Origin: Arsenicitalea aurantiaca
GTDB lineage: Bacteria; Pseudomonadota; Alphaproteobacteria; Rhizobiales; Devosiaceae
DNA length: 64,000 nt
Reading direction: 5' to 3'
Assembly: GCF_003994485.1 (NCBI RefSeq)
Contig: NZ_RZNJ01000006.1
Coordinates: 404-64,403, forward strand
Position 1 is the stretch's first letter, and each line of letters starts with the position of its first letter. Position numbers and translations under genes: made by a program. Below, in pieces: positions 35,132-42,827 of this stretch. The notes beneath the pieces are model-generated. The model ran no database searches, was not told where the DNA came from, and saw nothing but the letters and a program-made list of their open reading frames with translations.

Positions 35132-35605
35132 ATGCCGATGCTGCTCATCCTGATTGCCAGTCTCCTCACCGCCCTGCCCGCCCTGGCGCAGGAACGCTAT
35201 GACAATGCCCGCTTCGGCTATGGGGTCAGCGTGCCCTCCGGCTTTGCCATGGTCTCGGAAGGCCAGAACGGCGACGGGCGCGTCTATCGCTCGCAGGATG
35301 GCCGGATCGAACTCATCGTCTGGGGCAATCGGCTGCTCGCGGATTTCGAAACCGAGCTCGCCGAGCGCATCGGGGCCGACAGTGCGGAAGGCGTCGTCTT
35401 CGACAGCCGCATCGAAACCCCGGGCTGGGCCATGTGGTCGGGCACGCGGGCCGGCCATGTCATCGTCCAGCGCACCATTCTCGCCTGCGGCGGCGAGGCC
35501 GCGGCCCATCTGCGCCTACAATATGGCGTCGCCGACCGAGCGCGTTTGGACAGTCTTGCCGAGACGACGGCCCGGTCGCTCGTCGCCCCGGGCCCATGCC
35601 TCTAA
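35132..35605 (+). CDS. Secreted protein of unknown function
   Basis: The 157-residue protein has an 18-20 residue signal peptide (LLILIASLLTALPALAQ) and a mature domain beginning ERYDNARFGYGVSVPSGF, a pattern common to small periplasmic proteins of Hyphomicrobiales. Two cysteines (ILACGGEA and the PCL end) could form a disulfide. I do not recognise a named family. It follows the metal transporter by 40 bp on the same strand, so it may be in that operon, but there is no clear ribosome-binding site. It ends 10 bp before the convergent end of cobO. Confidence 0.65.
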   Translation: MPMLLILIASLLTALPALAQERYDNARFGYGVSVPSGFAMVSEGQNGDGRVYRSQDGRIELIVWGNRLLADFETELAERIGADSAEGVVFDSRIETPGWAMWSGTRAGHVIVQRTILACGGEAAAHLRLQYGVADRARLDSLAETTARSLVAPGPCL

Positions 35606-35615
35606 GGCTGAACTT

Positions 35616-36257
35616 CTAAAACTCGATGCCCTTCTGCGCCTTCACGCCGGCGCGGAAGGGGTGCTTGATCTCGGTCATTTCGGTGACGAGATCGGCCAAT
35701 TCGATCAATTCGTCCTTGGCGTTGCGGCCGGTGACGATCACATGGGTGTCGCGCGGCTTGTTGCGCAGCATCTCCAGCACTTCCTCGAGCGGAAGGTAAT
35801 CATAGCGCAGGCAGATGTTGAGCTCGTCCAGCAGCACCATGCCGAAGCTCTCGTCGGCGATCATCGCCTTGGCCTGGTCCCAGGCGGCTCGCGCGGCGGC
35901 GAGGTCGCGCTGCCGGTCCTGGGTGTCCCAGGTGAACCCCTCGCCCATGGCGCGGATGGTCACCTGGTCGCCGAATTTTTCGAGCACGTCGCGCTCGCCC
36001 GTGCCCCAGGCGCCCTTGACGAACTGCACGACCCCCACCTTCATCCCATGCCCGATGGCGCGGAACACCATGCCGAAGGCCGCGGTCGACTTGCCCTTGC
36101 CCTTGCCGGTATGGACGATCACGAGCCCTCGCTCCTCGGTCTTGGTGGCGAGGATGCGGTTGCGGGCTTCCTTCTTCTTGCGCATCTTTTCGGCGTGGTA
36201 GGCGTCGCGCTCGGCCTCGGTCATCAGATCGGTCTTTTTGGGCGCGCGTTCGGTCAT
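35616..36257 (-). CDS. cobO: Corrinoid (cob(I)yrinic acid a,c-diamide) adenosyltransferase
   Basis: The 213-residue enzyme transfers the adenosyl group from ATP to cob(I)alamin precursors. The P-loop is VHTGKGKGKSTAAFG near residue 48, and VGVVQFVKGAWGTGE, MVLLDELNICLRYDYL and DTHVIVTGRNA are standard CobO/BtuR segments. A lysine-rich N-terminal helix is normal. It is last in the minus-strand block cobW-TM protein-cobN-cobO and overlaps cobN by four bases (ATGA). Confidence 0.96.
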   Translation of the reverse strand: MTERAPKKTDLMTEAERDAYHAEKMRKKKEARNRILATKTEERGLVIVHTGKGKGKSTAAFGMVFRAIGHGMKVGVVQFVKGAWGTGERDVLEKFGDQVTIRAMGEGFTWDTQDRQRDLAAARAAWDQAKAMIADESFGMVLLDELNICLRYDYLPLEEVLEMLRNKPRDTHVIVTGRNAKDELIELADLVTEMTEIKHPFRAGVKAQKGIEF

Positions 36258-39200
36258 TGCGGGGTCTCCTCCAAGAGAGCGTAGGCGGAATTGGCGCGCG
36301 GGGTCCAGAAGCCGCGCACGATCGCCTCGCGGAATTTGGCCAGCATCTCGTCATGACCGAACCGGTTGTGGTCGGCGATGAAGGCGCGCGTCTCGGCATC
36401 TAGGACGAACGCCTCGAAAGCCAGATCGAAATGATGGGTTTTCACTGCGCCGGTCGTCGCGGCAAAGGCGAACATGTAGTCGAGCGTCGCGATGATCTCG
36501 AAGGCGCCCTTATAGCCATGGCGTTTGACGCCGGCGATCCATTTGGGATTGACCACCCGCGAGCGCATGACGCGCGAGATCTCCTCCTCGAGCGTGCGCG
36601 TCAGCGGCCGTTCGGGGCGGGAATGATCGTTGTGATAGGCAGAGGGGCGGGTGCCCGACAGCGTCTCGGCGGTTGCCACGAGCCCGCCCTCGAACTGGTA
36701 GTAATCGTCTGAATCGAGCAGGTCGTGCTCGCGATTGTCCTGGTTGTGGACCACGGCCTCGATGGCCCCGAGCCGCGCGGCGAACCGTTCGCGCGCTGGA
36801 ACGCCCGTGGCCTGCGCGCCATAGGCGTATTGCCCCCAGTTGAGGAAGGCTTCTGCGAGGTCGGATTTCTCCGCCCATTTGCCGGTGTCGATCAATCCCT
36901 GCAGCCCCGCGCCATAAGCGCCGGGCTTGGAGCCGAAGATGCGGTGGCCGGCCGACAACGCGGCTTCGGCCTCGCTCGCGCCGGCCTTCATCAGCCCCAG
37001 CGCGTCGATGCGCATACGGGCGGCGATGGGGTTCTGGTCCTCGGGCTCGTCCAGTGCGCCGATGGCGCGAATCGCCCGGTCGAAGAGCGCGATCTGGGCC
37101 GGGAAGGCATCGCGGAAAAAGCCCGATATCCTGAGCGTCACGTCGACCCGCGGCCGGCCGAGCCGGGCGAGCGGGATGATCTCGTAGCCCGATACCCGCA
37201 GCGAGGCCCCGTCCCAGACCGGCCTTGCACCGATCAGCGCGAGCGCCTGGGCGATGTCGTCCCCGCCCGTCCGCATATTGGCTGTGCCCCAGACCGAGAG
37301 CGCCAGCGCCGAAAGCGAGGTCCCGTGCTCCTGGAAATGGCGGACAAGGAGGTTCTCGGCCGATTTCCGCCCCAGCTCCCAGGCCGTCGGGGTTGGCACG
37401 GCGCGATTATCGATTGAATAGAAATTGCGGCCCGTCGGCAGCACGTCGAGCCGCCCACGGCTCGGCGCGCCCGAAGGTCCGGGGCGCACAAATTTGCCGT
37501 CGAGCCCGTCGAGCAGCGCCGCGATTTCCGCGGGGCCGGAAGCGGCAAGGCGCGGGCGGATGGTTTTCTCGACCGTTTCCATCACCGCCGAAGTTGCGGT
37601 CCAGGCCGGATCGAGGGGGGCGCCCTCGACCAGCTTTGCAGCGAGCGCTTCGAGCGCTTCGACCACGTCGCCCACCGTGCGCCACGGAGTCTCGCCCGCC
37701 TGCGGCCCGGTCCAGGGATCGCCGAGACGGGCGGCCAGCGGGTCGAAACCGAGCTTCATATCGTCCGCGAGCGCCCTTATCAGCGAGGCATCGCCCGGCT
37801 GGTCCGAACCGCGCGGCACCCGGGCGAGTGCGACGACGAGGTCGCGTTCGAGCGCGCCGGCCGGCGACTGCCCGAAAACGTGAAGACCATCGCGGATCTG
37901 GGCTTCCTTCAACTCGCAGAGGAAATTGTCGAGGGCGACCAGCGCCGCGTCCCCGTCGGCACCCAATGCGACGTCACGATCGAGCTGCGCATCGCGCGCG
38001 AAATCGAGGATCCGCCGGCGCAGATCCTCGAGCCGGCGCCGGTCCATGCCCGAAGCCGCATAATATTCGTCGAGCAGGGCTTCGAGGTCCTTGAGTGGCC
38101 CATAGGTTTCTGCCCGGGTCAGCGGGGGCACGAGGTGATCGATGATCACCGCGCCGGTCCGCCGCTTGGCCTGGCTGCCCTCACCAGGATCGTTGACGAT
38201 GAAGGGATAGAGATGGGGCAAATGCCCCCAGAGCGCATCGGGGAAATCGCCCTCCGCCAGCGCCGTCGCCTTCCCCGGCAGCCATTCGAGATTGCCGTGC
38301 TTGCCGTTATGAATGAGCGCATGGGCGCCGAATTCGTGGCGCAGCCAGAGATAGGCCGCGCAATAGGCGTGCGGCGGCACGAGATCGGGATCGTGGTAAT
38401 TGGCCGCATCGTCGCGCTCATAACCCCGCGCGGGCTGGAGGAGGATGGCGATATTGCCCAGCAGCAGCACCGGCAGGTGAAAGACGCCATCGCGCATGAA
38501 GGGATCGGCTTCGGGGCTCCCCCAGTGCGCGGTGATCCGCTCCCGGGCGCTCGCCGGCAGGGTCGCAAAAAGCGCCTGATATCGAGACAGGGACAGCCGC
38601 GCGGGGCTCTCGCCGCGATCGGGCCTTGCGTTGGTCGGGCCGGCCTGTAGCGCTTCCACCAGCGCATTGCCCGAGGCCGGGCACCCTTCGACCGCGTAGC
38701 CGGCCGCCTCCAACGCTCTAAGAATCTCGATGGTCGATTGCGGCGCGTCATAGCCGACGCCATTGGCGATGCGCCCGTCACGGATGGGATAGTTGGCGAG
38801 CACCACCCCGATTCGACGCTCGTCCCGCGGCGTCTCGCGCAGCCCCATCCAGTTGGCGGCGAGCGTGGCGGCCCGCTCGATGCCGGAGGGATCGGGGGCA
38901 TAGGTGCTGAGCGGGCATTGGGTGCGCGCGTGCCATACGCTCTCGGCCTTGTGCCCGACGATCACCATGCCGATCCGCCCGTCCATCTCGGGCAGCACCA
39001 GCTGCATGGCGAGGTCCTTGGGCGAGAGGCCCTGGGGGTCGGCGGACCACGCTTTTTCGGGGCGGCCGGACTGGAGGAGCTGGATGACGGGGGCGTCGAT
39101 GCCGGCGAAGGGGTTGCGGGCGTCGGGGAGGCCATCGAGCCCGAGCGCGAAGCCGGTGAGGTTGAGGATGACGGAGGGCGGTTCGGCCGTGAAATGGGCT

Positions 39201-39940
39201 TTGAGGAAGCCGACGCAGTCGGGCTCCTTGAGGGACGAGACCATAATCGGCAATGGTTTCAAACCCTTGGCGGAGAGAGCGGCGACCAGCGCCTCGATGG
39301 TTGCGGTGCCGGCGCCTTCGAGCGCGGCGCGGTAAAAGAGGATCGGGACGGCCGGGCCGGGGGCGCTTCGGGGCGCTCCGAGCCCGGTTTCGGGGTGCCA
39401 GTGACCGACGCGGGGGAAGGGTCTCGGCGCAAAATCCACCCCCGAAAGTGACGTATCCGAGCCTGCAAATTTGCTCAGAATTAGAAGAATTGCATCGAAA
39501 TTATCAGGCCCGCCGGCAACGAAGAGGGCGTGGAGCCGATCCCAATCCTCGGCGGGGATGGTGGAGCGGTCGCGCAGCACCGGATCGGGGGTCGCATCGC
39601 CGGGCAGGAGGACAAGATCGATGGTGCCTGAAAGCGCGAGCGCGGTCAGCTCGTCGACCCCGTACTGGAAGTAGGACGGGCCACCCAGAAGCCGGAGGAC
39701 GACGAGGCGCGCGTGCCGGACGGTCTTTTCGATCCAGAGATCGACCGAGAGATTGTGCGCGAGCCGCAGGGTGCTTGCGAGCCGCAGTTCGGTTTCGCCG
39801 GCGCGGTCGGCGGCGGCGGCGAGCATGGAGAGTTCGCTGTCGGCGGCCGAGGCAAAGAGGATCCTGCCGGGGGTCTGATCGAGATCGACCGCCTCGCCCT
39901 CCTGCTGGATCGCGCCGGCCTGGGCCGAGAGCAGGTGCAT
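36254..39940 (-). CDS. cobN: Cobaltochelatase subunit CobN
   Basis: The 1228-residue protein is a ChlH/CobN-family large chelatase subunit, which binds hydrogenobyrinic acid a,c-diamide and cobalt. Recognisable parts are GGPSYFQYGVDEL, FLKAHFTAEPP, HNGKHGNLEWLPGKA (a highly conserved CobN/BchH stretch near residue 630), VWGTANMRTGGDDIAQAL and DHSRPERPLTRTLEEE. CobN needs the AAA+ partners CobS and CobT, neither of which is in this window. The ATG shares one base with the stop of the preceding membrane-protein gene (TGATG), which fixes the start and excludes a 91-codon upstream extension. Confidence 0.95.
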   Translation of the reverse strand: MHLLSAQAGAIQQEGEAVDLDQTPGRILFASAADSELSMLAAAADRAGETELRLASTLRLAHNLSVDLWIEKTVRHARLVVLRLLGGPSYFQYGVDELTALALSGTIDLVLLPGDATPDPVLRDRSTIPAEDWDRLHALFVAGGPDNFDAILLILSKFAGSDTSLSGVDFAPRPFPRVGHWHPETGLGAPRSAPGPAVPILFYRAALEGAGTATIEALVAALSAKGLKPLPIMVSSLKEPDCVGFLKAHFTAEPPSVILNLTGFALGLDGLPDARNPFAGIDAPVIQLLQSGRPEKAWSADPQGLSPKDLAMQLVLPEMDGRIGMVIVGHKAESVWHARTQCPLSTYAPDPSGIERAATLAANWMGLRETPRDERRIGVVLANYPIRDGRIANGVGYDAPQSTIEILRALEAAGYAVEGCPASGNALVEALQAGPTNARPDRGESPARLSLSRYQALFATLPASARERITAHWGSPEADPFMRDGVFHLPVLLLGNIAILLQPARGYERDDAANYHDPDLVPPHAYCAAYLWLRHEFGAHALIHNGKHGNLEWLPGKATALAEGDFPDALWGHLPHLYPFIVNDPGEGSQAKRRTGAVIIDHLVPPLTRAETYGPLKDLEALLDEYYAASGMDRRRLEDLRRRILDFARDAQLDRDVALGADGDAALVALDNFLCELKEAQIRDGLHVFGQSPAGALERDLVVALARVPRGSDQPGDASLIRALADDMKLGFDPLAARLGDPWTGPQAGETPWRTVGDVVEALEALAAKLVEGAPLDPAWTATSAVMETVEKTIRPRLAASGPAEIAALLDGLDGKFVRPGPSGAPSRGRLDVLPTGRNFYSIDNRAVPTPTAWELGRKSAENLLVRHFQEHGTSLSALALSVWGTANMRTGGDDIAQALALIGARPVWDGASLRVSGYEIIPLARLGRPRVDVTLRISGFFRDAFPAQIALFDRAIRAIGALDEPEDQNPIAARMRIDALGLMKAGASEAEAALSAGHRIFGSKPGAYGAGLQGLIDTGKWAEKSDLAEAFLNWGQYAYGAQATGVPARERFAARLGAIEAVVHNQDNREHDLLDSDDYYQFEGGLVATAETLSGTRPSAYHNDHSRPERPLTRTLEEEISRVMRSRVVNPKWIAGVKRHGYKGAFEIIATLDYMFAFAATTGAVKTHHFDLAFEAFVLDAETRAFIADHNRFGHDEMLAKFREAIVRGFWTPRANSAYALLEETPQ

Positions 39941-40386
39941 CAGCGCCTCGCCGCGAAGCGTTCGCCGAGCGCCGCGCAGATGAGGGCGGCGAGCGCGCTG
40001 ACCGAGAGGATCACCGCCTGCAGCCCGCGCAGGTTGGCGACCCCGATGCTGGTGAGGTCGATCCCCGCGATCAGGACCGAAACCAGAAGCGCGGCGCCGG
40101 CGCCGAAGGCCGGGGCCAGCACGAGCCGGAGGGGCACGCTTGCGACCAGCCGGCGGGCGAAAAGGCTGAGCCCGCCCGCGATCGCGGCCGGCAACAGGCC
40201 GAGCAGATAGCAAAAGAAGAGGAAGATCGGCCCCACGGCGATCGCGGCCACAACCATCTCCTCGATGGGAATGAAATTGCCCGCCAGCATGTCGAGGAAC
40301 CCATACCAGCCAAGGACGAGCACGCCCCCGAGCACCGGCCCGAGGACGAGGAAGATCAGCATGGACAAAAGATCATTGCGCGTCAT
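39940..40386 (-). CDS. Four-TM membrane protein of unknown function between cobW and cobN
   Basis: The 148-residue protein has about four hydrophobic helices (LSMLIFLVLGPVLGGVLVLG at the start, VVAAIAVGPIFLFFCYLLG next) and almost no soluble part. I do not recognise the family. It is enclosed in a cobalamin block behind a B12 riboswitch: 59 bp after cobW, and overlapping the cobN start by one base. Cobalt or cobinamide transport, or membrane tethering of the chelatase, would be reasonable guesses. No metal-binding residues stand out. The start MTRNDLLSML was chosen over an upstream extension lacking hydrophobic character. Confidence 0.7.
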   Translation of the reverse strand: MTRNDLLSMLIFLVLGPVLGGVLVLGWYGFLDMLAGNFIPIEEMVVAAIAVGPIFLFFCYLLGLLPAAIAGGLSLFARRLVASVPLRLVLAPAFGAGAALLVSVLIAGIDLTSIGVANLRGLQAVILSVSALAALICAALGERFAARR

Positions 40387-40445
40387 GGCTGGCCTTTGCG
40401 TGAAAGGACGGCGGGCACCGAAGGCTCGGCCGCCCACCGGTCGGT

Positions 40446-41501
40446 TCAGGCCGCCGCTTGCTCGAGGCAGCGGGTGATCGCGATCCTGTCGAGCGGGCTC
40501 TGCCCGATGACGACGAGCGCCGTCTCGCGCGCCTCGTCCGCTTCCCACGGCCGATCGAACCAGGCGGTGACGCGCGGGCCGACGGCCTGGATGGCGAGGC
40601 GGCTCGGGGAACCCGGCAGCGCCGCAAAGCCCTTGAGGCGGAGGATATCGTGCGTGCCGATCGCCGTGCCGATCGCCTCGAGCAGCGCGTCCCTGCCCTT
40701 TATCGAGGGCAAATGCAGCGAGAAGCTGTCGAAATCGTCATGCTCGTGGGTCTCCCCGCCGTGCTCGGCCTCGTGATGGCTCTGCCGGCCCTCGAGATCG
40801 CTCTCCGAGCCGATGCCGAGCCCGAGCAGCGCCTTGACATCGACCTGACCATTGGCGGCCCGCACGAGCCCGGTGCCCTGGCGCATTTCCTCGCGGATGC
40901 GGGCTTCGACGCCGGCGAGCGCTTCGGGAGAAACGAGATCTGTCTTGTTGAGGATGATGAGGTCGGCGGCGATGAGCTGGTCCTCGAAGAGTTCGCCCAG
41001 CGGGGTTTCGTGGTCGAGCATCTCATCGGCGGCGCGCTGCTCTGCGAGCGCCGCTTCGTTGGAGGCGAACCGCCCTTCGGAAAGAGCTGCCGCATCGACC
41101 ATGGTGACGACGCCATCGACCGTCATTTCGGCCTTGATCTCGGGCCAGTTGAAGGCGCGGATCAGGGGCTGGGGCAGCGCGAGGCCCGAGGTTTCGACCA
41201 CGATGTGGTCGGGGCGGTCGGTGCGCGCGAGCAGCGCCTTCATGGTGGGGATGAAATCATCGGCCACGGTGCAGCAGATGCAGCCATTGGCCAGTTCGAT
41301 CATGTCCTCTTCCCGGCAGGTCTCGTCCCCGCAGCCGGCGAGGATGGACTTGTCCACCCCGATGTCGCCGAACTCGTTGATGATGAGCGCAATGCGCTTG
41401 CCGCCGGCATTGGCGAGCAGGTGACGCACGAGCGTCGTCTTGCCCGCGCCGAGAAAGCCGGTGATGACGGTGACTGGGATCTTGGTGTTCTGGGCGATCA
41501 T
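40446..41501 (-). CDS. cobW: CobW, metal-trafficking GTPase of the cobalamin pathway
   Basis: The 351-residue protein is a COG0523 G3E GTPase that delivers Co(II), by family. It has Walker A TGFLGAGKTTLVRHLL near residue 13, the metal-binding CxCC in ELANGCICCTVAD near 72, switch region VVETSGLALPQPLI, the guanine motif NKTD, and a loop rich in His/Glu/Asp (HHEAEHGGETHEHDDFD). It lies behind a complete cobalamin riboswitch. Its ATG has no clear ribosome-binding site of its own but overlaps the stop of a 14-codon leader ORF, suggesting coupled translation. It probably supplies cobalt to CobN and/or CbiX. Confidence 0.95.
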   Translation of the reverse strand: MIAQNTKIPVTVITGFLGAGKTTLVRHLLANAGGKRIALIINEFGDIGVDKSILAGCGDETCREEDMIELANGCICCTVADDFIPTMKALLARTDRPDHIVVETSGLALPQPLIRAFNWPEIKAEMTVDGVVTMVDAAALSEGRFASNEAALAEQRAADEMLDHETPLGELFEDQLIAADLIILNKTDLVSPEALAGVEARIREEMRQGTGLVRAANGQVDVKALLGLGIGSESDLEGRQSHHEAEHGGETHEHDDFDSFSLHLPSIKGRDALLEAIGTAIGTHDILRLKGFAALPGSPSRLAIQAVGPRVTAWFDRPWEADEARETALVVIGQSPLDRIAITRCLEQAAA

Positions 41502-41542
41502 GGGCGCGGCCCGACCGCCAAGGCGAAAGCCTCGGTCTTCAT
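41498..41542 (-). CDS. Possible 14-residue leader peptide coupled to cobW
   Basis: Between the riboswitch and cobW, an ATG preceded by GGAGGG at 9 bp spacing opens a 14-codon frame (MKTEAFALAVGPRP). Its TGA overlaps the cobW ATG (ATGA). The ribosome-binding site of this mini-ORF, rather than one at cobW, may be what the riboswitch hides. Very short, so possibly chance. Confidence 0.4.
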   Translation of the reverse strand: MKTEAFALAVGPRP

Positions 41543-41602
41543 GTGCGCAAACCCTCCGTAAGCGCCGATGGGAATGGGCGCGATGCGCCCGGCTCAGTCT
41601 TG

Positions 41603-41805
41603 CCGGCAGGTCTCCTGGCTCGCGGCGTTCTGTTCGCCCGCGCCGCCTTCCCGGCCGGAAGCCAGTGGCATGAGGCGCGAACTCGCCGCTTACAGTTGCG
41701 GGGGCAGCCACGGATTTGGTCCCTGATGGGTACGCCGCACCGTGTTCCCTTTTGATCCCCCGGAGCCTTCGCGCACGGGGAAACCGACCTCCGTGGTCTT
41801 GCACG
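41603..41805 (-). promoter_or_regulatory. Cobalamin (B12) riboswitch, complete
   Basis: On the minus strand the leader holds all key elements in order: AAAAGGGAA, CACGGTGCGG, GGGACCAAATCCG, the core CTGCCCCCGCAACTGTAA, ATGCCACTGG, and the B12 box AGCCAGGAGACCTGCC (41605-41620). A hairpin GGGCGC-ATC-GCGCCC (about 41577-41591) follows, without a T run, so translational control is more likely than termination. The regulated genes are cobW, the TM protein, cobN and cobO. High B12 should repress. Confidence 0.97.
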
Positions 41806-41841
41806 GGCGGGCCGGGGCGTCAATGCGTGCCCCTCTTGCGA

Positions 41842-42687
41842 CTAGTGTCGGCGGCGCGCCTCGGCGACCGCGATGGCCAGAGCCATGGCAAAGGCGAGGC
41901 TTCCCGAAAGCGAGCGGAAGCCGCCGAAATCGCCCTCGGCGATTTCGAACCAATGCGCCGAGAGCGGCACGAGGGGCGAGAAGGCACTGTCGGTGATCGA
42001 AACGATGGGGAGGCCGCGCTCCGAAAGGAGGCGCGCCTGGGCGATCGTGGCAGGGGCATAGGGTGAGAACGACACCGCGATCACCCGGTCGGCGGGGGTC
42101 GCAAAGCCGAGCTCCTCGGCCTCGATGCCGAAAGGAGAGGTCGCCGCGCGGGCACGGACGCCGAGCTGCGCGAAGGCATAGGCGAGATAGGCGGTGACCG
42201 GGAACGCCCGCCGCTGGGCGACGAGATGGATGGTCTCGGCTTCGGCCAGCGTCGCGACCGCGGCCTCGAGCGCTGCGGGATCGATCCGCGCGAGCGCGTC
42301 GAGCGAATGCCGGGCGGCGGTGGCCGATTCGGAGAGGAGCGCGGCGCCGCGCGAGAGCCCATCCCCCTCCCCGATCGCGGCAAGGCGCGTCTCGTAGCTC
42401 GGCGGCCGGCCGCGCAGATTATCGCGGAACACCGCCTGCAGATCAGAAAAGCCCTGATAGCCGAGCGACTGGGCGAAGCGGACGAGCGCCGAGGGCTGGG
42501 TTTCGGCGCGCGCGGCGATGGTCGCGGCGGTGCCGAGCGCAAAATCCTCAGGGTGGTCGAGCGCGAAGATCGCGATCTGCGCGAGGCGCTTGGGAAAGCG
42601 GTCGCGCCGCGCGAGGATAAGCGCGCGCAGCCCCGCGAGGTCGCGCGGGGGACTGACATCCGGGGCATTGGAAATTTCGGCATCCAT
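41842..42687 (-). CDS. MurR/RpiR-family transcriptional regulator
   Basis: The 281-residue protein has an N-terminal RpiR-type helix-turn-helix (FALGTAATIAARAETQPSALVRFAQSLGYQGFSDLQ, here about residues 49-85) and a C-terminal SIS sugar-phosphate-binding domain (about 130-260) with VIAVSFSPYAPATI and LPIVSITDSAFSPL. Such regulators sense phosphorylated sugars or related metabolites. It is divergent from manC across 140 bp, which makes manC or its own gene a possible target, and it ends just upstream of the cobW riboswitch. Ligand unknown. Confidence 0.88.
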   Translation of the reverse strand: MDAEISNAPDVSPPRDLAGLRALILARRDRFPKRLAQIAIFALDHPEDFALGTAATIAARAETQPSALVRFAQSLGYQGFSDLQAVFRDNLRGRPPSYETRLAAIGEGDGLSRGAALLSESATAARHSLDALARIDPAALEAAVATLAEAETIHLVAQRRAFPVTAYLAYAFAQLGVRARAATSPFGIEAEELGFATPADRVIAVSFSPYAPATIAQARLLSERGLPIVSITDSAFSPLVPLSAHWFEIAEGDFGGFRSLSGSLAFAMALAIAVAEARRRH

Positions 42688-42827
42688 CGCGCCAATCTAG
42701 CGCCCGCACCCCGGCCCCGCCAGCGCCTCTCGCCGCGACATCGATGCAAAGCCCCCAAAAAGGCTGGCCAGCCCCGCCGAACCGGTTAGGATCGCGCCGC
42801 TATCTTTGTCTTTTGGAATATCGATCC

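Noticed and set aside
41502-41804. Upstream in-frame extension of cobW over the riboswitch
   Set aside because: The open frame crosses the whole cobalamin riboswitch; the GTPase motif begins right after the ATG at 41501.
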